NCBI GenBank assembly: GCA_037126765.1
Contig: JBBCBC010000009.1
Coordinates: 27,550,870 to 27,614,869, forward strand
Reading direction: 5' to 3'
From: Stenogyne calaminthoides
Lineage: Eukaryota; Streptophyta; Magnoliopsida; Lamiales; Lamiaceae
Length of the DNA stretch: 64,000 bases
In this document: positions 23,546 through 35,833 of the stretch, in pieces
Position numbering within the stretch: position 1 is the first letter of the stretch
Layout of the letters: each line of letters starts with the position of its first letter
Notes under the pieces: generated by a model
Database searches by the model: none
The model's input: the letters and a program-made list of their open reading frames with translations, nothing else
Told to the model about the DNA's origin: nothing
Translations under genes and position numbers: made by a program

Positions 23546-24560
23546 TATCAACGACAAATGTTATATCCGGCCCTGCTAACGTGAGATAGAAGCAATGATC
23601 GATGATCCTCTATAATCGGTATGACTTCTTGATTTGCCTTGAAATCGGGATCCATCTTGTAGTTAGTATTCATGGGAATTCTAGCGCATTGCAGTCTGTA
23701 CACCATATTTGGCAATCGGATCTCGGTGTACTTTGCACGGTTGATGAATATTCCTTCCTTTGATTGTTTCACTTGAAGTCTGAAAAAAATTCATCTCTCC
23801 CATCATTGACATCTCAAACTTGCCTTTCATCGGTGTTGAAAACTTTTCACCACGGTGATGGTTTGGAATCAAAAATGATGTCATCAACATATCTCGAACT
23901 AGTAAGATATCTTCCCATCATCTATCATCGAGCGAGTTCTATCAGCGAGTTCCTTTGACAAAACCATGAGTCGATGAAAGCGAAAAAGTATCATACCATG
24001 CTCACGGGTCTTTGTTTAAGACCATACAAAGCTTTTCTTAGCACTTTGTAAACTTGGTCATTTGTTTTGAAACCGGGGAGGTTGTTCCACATAAACCCTC
24101 TTCTTTAAGCCGCCGTTCGAAATGCACTTTTCACATCCATCGATGGTGTGAACTTCATGTGGGCAGCATATGCAAGAAACAATCGATGGCTTCTAGTCTT
24201 CAGCGAGGTGCAAAGGTTTCATCATAATCGAAGCCTTCTTCTTGGGAATAACCTTGTGCAACTAGCCTTGCCTTGTTTCTCACAATGTTGTTGTTTTCAT
24301 CTCTTTTGTTCTTGAAAACCCACTTGGTTCCAATGACATTGTGCCTTTACGGTCTATCTACTAGCTCCCATACTTCATTCCTCGAGAATTGATTATTTCA
24401 TCTTGCATGGTAGTAATCGGTGAGAATCTTGTAGAGCTTCACCAATCTCGATAGGTTCTTTCTCGATAGGAAGCGGCGAGAATAGTGCACTCTCTCCATG
24501 GAACCTTCTAGTCTTAACACCTTGGTTAGATCACCCACAATCGGCTTGTAGGATGGCTAT
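23546..24560 (-). pseudogene. Sirevirus-like reverse transcriptase
   Basis: This is a degraded copia-type reverse transcriptase. The catalytic YVDD is encoded in the complement of 23877-23892, but the bases before it read ctagttcgagatatg where ctagttcagatatatg is expected, which breaks the frame. 23681-23890 gives GKFEMSMMGEMNFF and IHQPCKVH. 24030-24150 gives the EQPPRF segment and the Lys-rich KKRVYV region. Near 24300 a WVFKN-like motif begins the fingers domain. Confidence 0.78.
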
Positions 24561-25300
24561 CTAACCATTTCCTTCTTGATGTTCCCCCTTGATGGTATCC
24601 TCAACATTTGAAATGTTAGGTTCGATTAAATCGGCAAACTCGGGGAACAACAAAAGCGGGAAAGGGAATCATCTTCCTCGGGGAAATTCTATTGAGAACA
24701 TTGTCGAGACATTTGTTCCCCTTTGGTTGATAGATTGAAATTGCCTCAATTTGTGACCACATCTTCATTGGCATCGCGTGCACGAGTGCAGGCGGTGTCT
24801 GTTCGGATTGGTCACCTTTGGAGTGTTGGTTTTCTGGGTCTCACCATCGCGATTTCCATCTGAACTTCTTTATCGAGTCGAGTCACTCAATCATAGATAA
24901 TGGTGACTTCTTCTTTTGATTCGATTGGATGATTTATCTTTTACATTTAGGGCTTAATCTGGTGATCCTCTTTTGTCGGTTCATTTGCATCATGTTCTGT
25001 TTCTTACGAACACAAGCAGATTCATCAAAAACAACATAAGGTGTTTCCTCCACAATAAAGTCCTCGGTTGTAAACTCTGAAAGCTTTCTTGACCCGAGAA
25101 TATCTAAGAATATTCCTTCATCGAACTTTACTATCAAATGTTTTCAATGATCTTTACCATTATTGTGTATGAAACACTTGCAACCAAACACGAAAGAAAA
25201 AACAAGAGGCTTCCTTTCATTTCCAAAGCTCATAAAGGCGTTTTGCCTTGACTTTTTGTCGACATGGATCTATTACGAGAGTAGCATGCGGTGTTGTGAC
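24561..25300 (-). pseudogene. Sirevirus-like integrase tail and linker to RT
   Basis: 24934-25137 reads IVKFDEGIFLDILGSRKLSE and VEETPYVVFDESA, which matches the Sirevirus integrase C-terminal/linker region. The rest is a low-conservation Glu/Gln/Pro-rich linker. No function is assigned beyond connecting integrase and reverse transcriptase. Confidence 0.65.
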
Positions 25301-25904
25301 TTGATTAAAATCTTTTAGGAATATCGACTTCATTTATCATTGTCCTTGCGAACTTCTTTTGAGTTACATTTCCTTCTTTCAGCAACACCATTTGTTGAGG
25401 GGTCCTTGCAGCTGATGTTTCATGTAGAATTCCATTTTCTGCACAATAATCAGAAATGATATGATTTATAAACTCAGTTCCTTTGTCAGATCTGATTTTG
25501 ACCACACTCAGATTTTTCTCATTACTGAGCCTTTTCAGTAATTCTGGCAGCTTTATTTGAGTCTCTTTCTTACTGAGTAAGAATATGACCCAAGTATATC
25601 TTGAGTAGTCATCAACTACTACCAATGTGTATTTCTGCCATTAGTGCTCCACCGGTGTTATAGGACCAAAGCAGATCCATATCTGGTGAAGTATTCTCTC
25701 AGTAGAAACTTCTACTTTGCTTTTAAATGATTCTTTGACTTGTTTTCCTTTCTGGCACACATCACAAATGTGTTCCTTACTGAACACTTCATTAGGCAAC
25801 CCTCTCACAAGAGCTAATCTTGCAAGCTTGTTCAGGGTTTTGAAGTTTAGGTGATTCATTCTTTTATGCCATAACCAATTTGGTATCTGTGGAACTTTTA
25901 GCAA
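25301..25904 (-). pseudogene. Sirevirus-like GAG-pre-integrase and integrase core
   Basis: This is the best preserved coding piece in the window. 25641-25904 encodes IPNWLWHKRMNHLNFKTLNK followed by HICDVCQKGKQ, the HHCC pre-integrase zinc domain. 25305-25625 encodes VVDDYSRYTWVIFLL, then IRSDKGTEFIN, then TPQQMVLLKE, covering the Asp, Asp and Glu positions of the integrase triad. Integrase would insert the cDNA into chromosomes. Codons in 25381-25880 keep CTG and CAG, unlike the flanks, and the reading frame is correspondingly longer. Confidence 0.88.
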
Positions 25905-26560
25905 TTAAACATGTATCTTTAGGAGTTGAACTCCAATCGACCAAGATACACATTCCCTTTTCTTGTACCCGGTCGGTAATACTTTTACGTGATGTATCAT
26001 CTTTCACAAAGCATAAGTTCTTGGAGAACTCAACATTGAAACCACTTATCCGCGAAATTGGCTAATTGTGACAAGTTATGCTTCAATCGGATACATATGA
26101 AACACCATGGATATGGTGAGTCGACTTCCAAAGTTCCATATCCTTGATCTAATCCTTGGAGTTATCTCCAAAAAGTGATCTGTGGGCCTCTTTGTTCAAC
26201 ATAGTCTTTGAGCATCTTCTTGAATCTGTCATATGTCTTGAGCATCATTTGTCAAGATACCATATCGGGGAGCTTTTTCATCTCGCTTTCATCAGGTGCC
26301 ATGTGATCTTTCATCGACTTAGTGCCCTGGTTTTCCTCTGAAAAAGCAGATCAATTCTTAGGTACCCATTTTTGTGTAGGGTCCTACGAGGGTTATTTGT
26401 ACCTTTCGGAATCCAAATCTGTCGACAACTCTAATCACTTTAGAGTGGCTAATTTGTCTTCCATAAACATCAACATATACATCCACTACTCTCTGGGTGC
26501 CTTAGCGTTTTACGTATATATGTGCTAGCTTTAGCATGAACATGTGCCTTAGAGTTCTTC
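25905..26560 (-). pseudogene. Sirevirus-like protease region
   Basis: Near 26225-26270 the minus strand reads WYLD followed by a stop and then CSRHMT. This corresponds to the WYLDSGCSRHMTG aspartic protease motif, with the Ser-Gly of the active site replaced by a Lys codon and TGA. Downstream text (RRCSKTMLNKEAHRSLFGDN) follows the protease frame. Upstream lies the linker with a KMGT/KWVP-like segment near 26360. Confidence 0.7.
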
Positions 26561-28753
26561 TTTGGTTCGGGCCTTACATTCGGATGCTTAGGCTTTTTTG
26601 TGCGGCCGGTCTAAATCTTTGATGATTTCGGGTTTGGATAACCTTTACCCTTAGGCAAGTGAGGTTCGGGTTATGCATCTTGAAATCTGGGTCTTCGACA
26701 TCTTGAGGACTTGGTCTCTTGGTTGAGAATGTCTCTCTTGAGTGTTTCTCATCGAGGATTCCTCGATGGTTGATGTGGAGCCTTTCGGGTTTGCATTCTT
26801 AGCTGAGGCTTTGAAGTACTTGCACTGAAACTTTCCAGTAATTTCTTTCGGGGTTTTCTTGCCTTCTTTTTTTGAGGTTTTGGGCTTTCTAACTTTGATC
26901 ATTCGGTTTCTTGAGACCATAGGTCCTTTTCCTTGTCTACAACCTTGGGCATTTCTTCGGTTTGAAGTGTAGGTGCCCCTTTGGTTTTACAAAGATAGTC
27001 TTCTTGCTACTTGGCTTGACATTTAGATGACCTTGTGAGGTTCCCCACGGAATATATCAATCAGTTTTATAGTCGCGGATCTCGGTAACTCACGAATTTC
27101 ATCTATTACATTAGATGCATTATTCAATAGAGTTAACTCTTACATCTTATTATCCTCCGATTCTGTAGAGTTTTATGCTTCTCGGAGAGGTCATTGAACT
27201 TCGATTACGATTAATTTGAATCTCTTGATGGATTTCTCTAGCTTACCCGATTAGGGACATTATCAACTTCTCTTTCTCGAGAGTTGTACTTTGAGAACAT
27301 CCGGTTCATCGGTAGCTCCCATTAATTGAGAAGTGACTTCGATATTGCTAAGTCTTTCCATTTTAGATTTTTGACTTTCGATTCGAAAATACGCTCTTGA
27401 GTTTGATTTAGCGATCCTTGCAAAGCGGACATAGTCCTTCATGATTCTCGAAAAAAGAATCCATCGAGGTCAAAATATTTGTTTTCGATTGGAACTTGAA
27501 AACTCTTGTGCTAGTGTAGGAGCAACAACGAGAGAAAGAAAGAGTTTACCTCCTCAATGGCCATCGGGCGGATGTCATCACTTTCATTGTCGAGAATATC
27601 TCATCGAAGAAAGCTAGATCCTCTCCGAGTGTTCTTCTTACGCAATCATGGCCTTTTGCTTGAGAACTTACGGTCTCTTATAGCTTGCCTTTCTCTTCTC
27701 TCCTTAGCACTCAAATCACGGACAATCATCTTTGGAAGTGACCTTTCTTCTGGCGGTTATAGCATCTGTTGGCATCATCATCGATCATTTTCTTCTTTGG
27801 ACTTGGAGTCCTTTCTTTTGGATGAAGATCCTTGACTTCAGTCTTTCTTCTTCTCGGTTGATCGTCCTCGGGTTTCTTAAAACGGTACTGTGGTTCTGTA
27901 ATAGTTTTTGTATTTTCCAAATCTACTATTGAGTCTATCAAACCTTCTTGCCATCGAGTCTTTAGCTTTTCCTCAAGCTCATCGATTTTTTGGCATGGGG
28001 TTCTCGGACTCTCTAGTTTTCTGGTTTTATCTTTGGCTTTTAAGGCCACATTCTTTTCGATGAAGAATCATCTTTCTTTGTCGGACCTTTTTGGATTTCT
28101 TATCAATTACAAATTCATAGGCTTTATTTTCGAGAAGACTTGTTGGTAAGGCATTGAGTTAATATTCTTGGTGTTTTCAATCACCCTTTGCATGAATATC
28201 CATTTCTTAGATAGACCTCTAAAAATTTTCAATGCAACTTCTCTCTGTGGGTATTTCTTTCCAAGTGCATTTAGATCATTCATGATCTTTAGTGAATCGA
28301 CTTCGGTTTGTCTATTGATTCACCATCATCCATTTCAAAAACTATCAAACTTTCCAATTGCCCTTTGAAAGTTTGTTTTCTTTTATATGATCGTGCCTTG
28401 GCACATAACGATTAGTGTATCCCAAATCTCTTTTAGCGATATTACGGTGAGAGATCATTCCCATCACACCATCATCAATTGTCTTTGTATAGTGTGTCTT
28501 TTTGCAATGTAGTCTAGATTGACTAACTTTTCTCTCCTCGAAAGTCGAGTTGGTCATCGGACTTAGGAAATTCTGCTCTAGGATCAATTCTCTCATCTTA
28601 CATTCCTCTGGGATTCACTTCTGATGGCTTGGAATGGTCCTTGAGAGACCACTCTCCACATACGCTCATGTTTGGAATCTGAGATGAGCTGCATTCTCGG
28701 TCTCCATAGGTCATAGTTCTCCTTTGAGAACATGGGAAGTTTTTAGAAGACAT
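26561..28753 (-). pseudogene. Sirevirus-like gag with zinc knuckle
   Basis: The start is the ATG at 28753 (MSSKNFP), 133 bp inside the 5' LTR end. It is followed by SKPSEVNPRG and the capsid-like segments at 28345-28596. 27726-28049 carries a coiled-coil-like Lys/Glu stretch and the zinc knuckle ANRCYNRQKKGHFQR, in which the second Cys is Arg (tgc read as cgc, within an expected CTG). 26651-26920 continues a Lys-rich linker toward the protease. Several frameshifts are present. Confidence 0.75.
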
Positions 28754-28870
28754 TTTTACGATCTCTTGAAAAATAAAAGGTTTGACAAATAAGATCGATT
28801 CGGATAGACCCACAAGTATTTTTGAAAATAAAACTTTGGTCAACCACGGCCAGTGGTCAAGTTGAACCTT

Positions 28871-28883
28871 TGCTTCGATACCA
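28871..28883 (-). other. Primer-binding site of the Sirevirus-like element
   Basis: The complement reads TGGTATCGAAGCA, two bases off the initiator-Met tRNA complement tggtatcagagc that copia elements use. It sits three bases from the LTR end at 28886. Confidence 0.8.
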
Positions 28884-28885
28884 CT

Positions 28886-30784
28886 TGTTGGTCGGTGCAA
28901 GCGAGTCTTGCGTGTATGGGGGAATACTGCGTGTTCGGTGTTTTAAAACTTTTTCTTCTTGAGGTCGACTTGGGTGAGATAATCACGAAGATTGGGTTAC
29001 GAGAAGCCGCAGATCGCTCTGAGTCAAAGTCTCTTGAGGCGGTGATCTGGTTGCTTTTCGAAACCTCGAGATAATCAATGAGTCTGAGTGTCGAGAGATC
29101 TGAGTTGCTTGGATCGGATAACTAACTTCTTGAACCCTCGGAAAATGCGTTCGGTTTGGTAACTATCTGTTCTAGCTACTCGATTTCTTGGAATAGTTTG
29201 GCCCTTAGTTTATACTCGTTTTAAGCTTTGCGAAAACCTTCCCTTTATGAAATAGTGATTAGGTTGTGATTCACTTATGCAACCCGGTGGATTGATTCAA
29301 TTTGAATATCGATTGAAAAGTATGCTTTCAAAATCAAGTCAATCTGACGGATAAGCCTGAGATAAGGAAAGCGATAAAGAACACAACAATTATAGTGGTT
29401 CGGAGACTCAAGCTCCTCGTCCCTCTCTCCAGGCTCTTGGAGAAATTCACTATCAACTTATGAGCTTTACGACTACCTCTTGGTTTACTTACTCAACTTC
29501 GTACTGAGTTTTCGACTACTCCGCGTGGTTTACTTACTCAACCCGACCTTGAGCTTTACGACTACCTCGTGTAGTTTACTTACTCAATCACACACAAGCT
29601 TTTGGACTACCCCGCAGCTTACTAACTTCTCCTCTAGAGTTTTTCGACTACTCAGCGTGGTTTACTAACTCTTTACAACACTTCTCACCAACAAACACAC
29701 TCGACTACCTTCACAAGGGTTTGGGGTTTCTTGGTTGGTTTCAACTAGGATGAGATATCCTTTACAATGAAGCACAATGCAAAGGGTTAGGATATCTCGA
29801 CTAAGCTTTGGATAATTCTTATCAAGCTAGGCTTAGTATAGTGAGCTCTCTTCAATATTGAAGCACTTGGGAAATTCTAAGTTTTTTGAGTGCTTTTAAC
29901 TTTTACAAGAATAAGCTTGAGCTCTTAAGTTGCGTATAAATTTCCGTAACCTTACAATGTAGAGGGTCACCGGTATTTATAGGCATACACCAAGGTCACT
30001 CTTGAAAACTATCCGTTGGAGAGGCGACCGTGAGTTCCCTCTTGTGGTGTGTGAAAGCGGCTATATTTAGGGTTTGAAACTCCCTAACACTTTCTAGGCA
30101 ATAGCCTTCCATGTAGCCGGTCTTCACTTTTTGCGATCTGGAACTTTTTGTACATCGACATCTTTTTGAGAGACACATCCTTTGTCGATTGTCGGTATAG
30201 TCTTGATGTTGTCTTTCTCTTTTTGACTTTTGTCTCGGTTAAAGGTAGACACCTTCAGCGGCTCTTTTTGGTTACAAACTCGAGTTTGATATAACCTTAA
30301 CAAACTTACGACTTAGTTCCTTTTATGCGCATTTGAATGTCTTGGCGGATATCTAACTTTCTAAGGAATCGCGATCTTCCGATATTGCATCCTTCAAATA
30401 GATATATTGATTGCCTCGGAACATTGGGTTCATCTTGAGCATTGATTACCTCTTTTGATTCTTTAGTAATTCTTTGTGCCTTGATATTCTTGATCTTTAG
30501 TTTCTCGGTCTTGATCTTTGTGTCTTGAGTCTTACGAGTCTTCTTGAGTCTTGAATCTTTGTAGTTTATCTTGGTGATGTCTTTGAGTCTTCTCGTGAGT
30601 CTTTAGTTCTCGGTATCTCTTTGAGTCTTGATAATTATCTGAACTATATCTGACTATACGTGCGGATAACATCTGAATATTCTAAAATCGAATCGACTCG
30701 ACTTATCAAGATCATTACGAACATGTCATACTCGGGGTTTTGGGATCTAATCAAAATCATAAATCTTTATTAAAATTCAATACA
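28886..30784 (-). repeat. 5' LTR of Sirevirus-like element
   Basis: It pairs with 16591-18428 and marks the start of the element on the minus strand. It ends CCAACA next to the primer-binding site. The start (near 30784) reads TGTATTGAATTT where the 3' LTR has TGTTGGGAGATGAATTT, so the extreme terminus differs. A TATA box lies in the complement of 29975-29981. The conserved tagtggttcggagactcaag motif at 29394-29413 also occurs in the 3' LTR and, diverged, in the LTR at 39023-40411. Confidence 0.85.
29457..29675. repeat. Five imperfect tandem units of about 45 bp inside the 5' LTR
   Basis: This is the same array as at 17086-17297, with the core ttacgactac...tggtttactta. Several units differ from their partner by CTG versus CG, for example gtactgag here and gtacgag at 17125-17131. 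Confidence 0.75.
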
Positions 30785-30938
30785 CAATTTATATAAATGC
30801 GTAAATATAAACATTCATCAAATACCATGACAATTGGATACGCAAAAAGATCTAGCAATTCTACTATCAATTTCAAATTTAATGAAAATGAATTAAATTA
30901 CAATTTAAAATTGAGCCGAAATCGAGGCTCGATACAAA
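30785..30938 (-). other. C2 leader start with degenerate primer-binding site
   Basis: Directly inside the C2 5' LTR the minus strand reads TTTGTATCGAGCC at 30938-30926. It matches ttggtatcagagcc except for a G-to-T change and the loss of one A in CAG. The following 140 bp is AT-rich leader. It is cut at 30785 by the Sirevirus-like insertion and resumes at 16590. Confidence 0.7.
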
Positions 30939-32632
30939 TGTCGAGAATTAATTATGCAGGTCTGACCGGGATGAATAAATACAAATTTAATTCTAACAAT
31001 TATTACTAGCATGAATTAATCTATATTAATTCAAATAATAATTCAACAACTAATCATGCATATAAGCGGTTCACATAAAACCTCGGCGCGAGAATTACTA
31101 CGGGTTTCGTGAACTAACCTCTCGGAGTGACAACAGATTGAGAAGATGGATTAGTTCATCTGAAACACCAAAAGGTCTTCTCAAGTATTCCTTATCCTTG
31201 TTCAATAATCCGATTGGTAGGAACTTCGCGAACAATTTAACAAAAGGAAAAATAAAATTATGTTGCACCACCTTTGTGGATTTCTAATTTTTCCAACACA
31301 TGGAATTGCACTTGGGGATGAAAAATTCATCCTTATTTATAATACTAGGTGGTGGGCGATTTTTACCCTAGGAATAAGATGGGAAAATCTTTTTCTTGAT
31401 CTCAAGAAATCTTGAATATATCGATATATTATTTTCTCCATAATTAAAATATTCCATAAAAATCCTACCTCCTCATATTAAGGGGTTTTCGAAAATTTCC
31501 CAATAAATAGGGAAGAAATAGGATCTTTGACTTTTCTTTAATTTATGGGATAATCTTGTATTTCAAGAATACATATTCCATAAAATCTTTCCAAGAAAAT
31601 CTTTTCTCTTTCTTCCTTTATTTTTTTCGAAAATTTTGGAAAAATAAGCAACATTAATTTATTTTATTTTAAACACAGTTTTCAGTTATTGGACATTATC
31701 TTTGGGCTACTTGAGGGGCCTTTAGGAGAATTAAGATTGGACCTTCTAATGGACTTTGAATATCTAATATTGAGCCACAATATTATTCAAGCCCATAAAT
31801 ATTAATTAATCCCACTACATAATTAATATTGCACTATCCATCTTAACCTATATTATTGTTAATATGGCTCCCGGTTATTATTTCTAGTGTTTAAGATTAT
31901 CTAGCTCATTAATTAATTCAAGCCACTGAAATAGCTTCCCATTAATTAATATCTTTTGTCATTGGTCGAGCGGTTCAACATTATTATCCATGAAAACAAA
32001 TTCCACTTGCAAGATTTGGTATGATAAATGTTATGAACCTCGAGGGGGCAAATCAAGCGGCGTACTTCTTTTTACGATTCTTAAGTATTAAATCTTAGCA
32101 ATCGCGTGTGACCCGATAATATTGCCCAAGATATAAAGTATTGAATCTCGTTGATTCTCTACCCATCATAAGTCAAAGCAATAATTACTAACCACGATCT
32201 ATTTAAGGGGCGAAGATTAAGAAATAACGAACCTTTGAAGTCTAATTCTTCCTAATTAGAGTCTTTGAAGAATTTATCCTCCTGTAGGTCCTATTCAGTG
32301 CATCAGTCATGCACTAGTGTAATCTCTTGGTCAAGACAAACCAATCTGAGCCTTACACTTCAACCTTTCGCGATGCTTTGTTCATTTCCATCTAGGTAAG
32401 TGAGCAGTAGTACTTTTAGTTACAAAGGAATTTGTTAATTTAATCTTCTATGATGCGGTATCACTAAATTAACTACAATGTAACGCGTCTTTTTATTGAA
32501 CAATTATCGATAAATATATGTAACATTCAATGATATTTAAAGCATCGGTGATAAATAATTTATTTGATAAATAAAAGGAAATTAGGTTTGGTTATACAAA
32601 GTAAAAACATACTTTCCAGTATAACCCCAACA
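30939..32632 (-). repeat. 5' LTR of minus-strand copia C2
   Basis: This is a full-length LTR of 1694 bp. It starts TGTTGGGGTTATAC at 32632 and ends near CTCGACA at 30939 on the minus strand. It contains a TATA-like box near 31340 (complement of atttataat) and shares the conserved blocks of LTR#1, LTR#2 and the 62446 LTR. Its partner is the truncated 3' LTR at 10967-11401, 19.5 kb away because of the nested insertion. Confidence 0.85.
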
Positions 32633-33564
32633 TAATATGGGTTAAGATGGATAGTGCGATATTGATTTTATAGTGGAGTAAATTAATATTAATGGGCTAA
32701 ATAATATTGTGGCTCAATATTGATAATTCAGAGCCCATTAGAAGGTTCAATCTTAATTCTCCTAAAGGCCTCTCAAGTAGCCCAATATAAAGTTCAATAA
32801 GCTGAAAAAGAGTAATTAAAATAAAAGAAATTATTGTTGCTTATTTTTTCAATATTTTCGAAATATAGGGATAAAAGAAAATGAAAAAATTTCTTGATTT
32901 TTCTTGAAAAGATTTTATGGAAACAGATAAGTATTCTTTGAATACAAGATTATCTTATAAATTCAAGAAAATCAAATCTTGATTCTTTATTCCCTAAATT
33001 TTCGAAAATGACCTATTTATAAGGGATAAGATTTTTGTGGAAAATTTATTTATGGGAAAGAGAATATATTGGATATATTCAAGATTACTTCTTGCACAAG
33101 TATTAAAAGATCTTCCTTATCCAATTTTGCCAAAAATCTCGACCACCTCTATGCTTATAAATAGGGGATGATTGTTTTATCCCCAACACAGTTCCATGAG
33201 TTGGAAAATCAGAAATCCACAAAGGTGGTGCAACATAATTTTATTTTTTCCTTTTGTTAATTGTTTGTGGGAATCCTCCACCGGATTATCAAGCAAGGAC
33301 ATGGGAATACTTGAGAAGACTCTTTGAGTTTGTTTGTTGAAATAGTTACTCATCTTCTCAATGGTTGTCTCGTCAGGAGGTATGTTCATGTTAGCTCCTA
33401 GATATTCCGCATGCGTAGGATTTACGTGCATTGTTTATATGCATGATTGTTGTTGGAATTATTATTTGAATTAATATAGGATTAATTCATGCTAGTAATA
33501 ATTGTAGAATTAAATTTGTATTTAAATTTCATCAGAATAGATCAAGGCGATTAATTCCCCAACA
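32633..33564 (+). repeat. LTR#2 second part
   Basis: This is the plus-strand continuation of the LTR started at 10271. It begins at an internal LTR position (taatatgggttaag) immediately after the C2 LTR, runs through a TATA box at 33156-33163 (tataaata), and ends AATTCCCCAACA at 33564. TAATA at 32633-32637 would be the right target duplication of C2. The left copy was lost with the deletion near 10961. Confidence 0.8.
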
Positions 33565-34987
33565 TGAAGCATTTGGCGGACCTCTGAGAGAGGATAAATT
33601 CTTAAAATCTTGACTTTACGAGATGAAGAATTAGACCTCAGTGGTTGTTGATTTCTTAATCTTTGTCACTTAAATAGGATTGTGTGTAATTAATATTTAT
33701 TGCTTTGATCTATGTTGGGTTTAGAATCGGAATGCGATTATATACTTTGTATTTTTGGGCAATATTCTTAATTACATGACAATTGCTAAGATTTATCTGA
33801 CGTGTGCATTGTAGAGAAAGTCTTGTTTGATTTGTCTACGGTATGGATAATAATATTGAGTTGTCTTTACTCGAGGAATAAGATATTAATTAATATAAAA
33901 GCTTTTCGTTGGCTTAATTAATTAATGGACAAAATAATCTTAAACACGAGAAATAATAGCAGGGAGCCATATTATCGTAATATGGATTAAGATGGATATT
34001 GCAATATTAATTTTATAGTGGAATAAATTAATATTAATGAAATTTGAATAATATTTTGGCTCAATATTGAAATTGAGCCCATTGGGAGGTCAATCTTATT
34101 CTCCCAAAGACCTCTCAAGTAGCCCAACATGGCCCATTAATGAAAATGTGATTAAAATAAAAAAAAAAAATATTGTTTGCGTATTTTTTTTCCTTAAGAA
34201 AGAATAAGATTTTCTTGGAAAAATTTTATGGAAGACAAGTATTCTTGGAATACAAGATTATCTCATAAATTAAAGAATCTTTGACTTTGACTTTTTGGGT
34301 TAATTTTAGAAAATAATGAGTAAGAAAATAAAGGGAAATTCTTGTGGGAAGTTATTTATGGAAAATAGAATATATGAGATATATTCAAGATTATATATTA
34401 GGGAAGATACAAAAGAAATTTCCATATCTCACAAAACCTAAAATTTTGCCCCCCCCCTCATTGTTATAAATAGTGGATGAATTTTTTCATCAATACAATT
34501 CGATCTTGGAAAAATTAGAAATCACAAATGTGGTGCAACATATTTTTCTTTGTTCCTTTACTATAATTGTTAGGTAGTATCTTCTTAGGATAACGAGCAA
34601 AGGCTAAAGGAATACTTGAGAATTTTTCATCAATACAATTTAGGTCTTGGAAAAATTAGAAATCCACAAATGTGGTGCAACATATTTTTCTTTGTTCCTT
34701 TACTATAATTGTTAGTGAGTATCTTCCACGGATAACGAGCAAGGGCTAAAGGAATACTTGAGAAGGCACTTTGGTTGATCACTTCCATCGTCTCAGCGGT
34801 TGTCTCTTCAAGGGTAAGATTAGTGTAAATTCTAGATTCGCATGTGTAGGATTTTACGTGAATATGTTGTACACATGTATGTTATTGGTTATTTGCTATT
34901 TGAATTAATAGGTTAATTCATGCTTTAGTAATAAATTGTTTATTTAAATTCACCGCCGAATAGATCAGGGCGAGGCGTTCCCCAACA
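33565..34987 (+). repeat. C1 3' LTR, second part (LTR#1b)
   Basis: It resumes LTR#1 where 10270 stopped. TGAAG (33565-33569) pairs with TGATG at 10266-10270, and the following catttggcggacctc aligns with catttgaataggaccctc of LTR#2. It continues with the family body and ends TTCCCCAACA at 34987. It carries a private tandem duplication at 34484-34763. Confidence 0.8.
34484..34763. repeat. 140-bp tandem duplication within LTR#1b
   Basis: The block from ttttcatcaatacaatt at 34484 repeats from 34624 with a 140-bp offset. It covers the downstream TATA-proximal region and the ttggaaaaattagaaatc segment. Other copies of this LTR in the window do not have the duplication. Confidence 0.85.
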
Positions 34988-35833
34988 ACAAGATGTGGAT
35001 GATTTACTTGGAGATTGTCGATGTTTTTATATAGAGGAGATTTTTAAAATATATATATATATATATATATACATGTTCTTTTATTAACTAATTTTACTAA
35101 AGTTGTTTACGACATAATTGAAATGAATATAAGAAATGTTTACTTTTCAGTCCACCTCACCAATGAATTCTGGATCCGCCCATGAGAGAAATGATGTAAT
35201 TTTTAGGAGTACTTAATTTTTTGGTGGCAAAATGATAGAAGAACTCAAGGTTAGAGTGTGAAGTTGATTGATTGTAAAAGATCAGGTGTCTTCTAGATTC
35301 TCGATTAATGATTGGTTAGCCAATCCTAAAATGGTAATTGGTTGTTCTATGTAAAAACCCTTATAACATTCGGGTACTTTCTATACCTATTTTTTAATAA
35401 TAAATTATTTTACAGATAAAAAAAAAAAGAATCTTTCTGCTTGCTTTCCCTCTTTTCTTTTTTTTCTTATACATATTTTTTTCTCCCTCCACTCTAAAAA
35501 TAATACGTATAAAAATTTTATTTGTTCAATTAATTTATATCTAAATAATAATGAATTGAAAATCCTTCCATAAATCCATAGCAAATGCAACCAAATAAAT
35601 TTAGGGTAGTGGATTTAAAATTTTATAAATTTAAAGTCTTTTATATTTTAAAAATTGCACCATAGAACCAACTTTTAGGATTAAAAATTCCCTCTTCCAT
35701 GTACTAAATTAATTACATGAAATTCGTAAAATCGCGTATAAAAAGTAAATGTGACAACGAATCTGTGAAGGAGGTAGTATAATTTATAACCTTACAAAAT
35801 TTTAAGGCAAAAATACCCTTTCACAGAATAATA
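34988..35833. other. AT-rich spacer with an (AT)n microsatellite
   Basis: No gene is seen. A perfect AT run lies at 35049-35070. The sequence right after the C1 LTR has no primer-binding site, so the LTR ends the element here. Confidence 0.6.
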
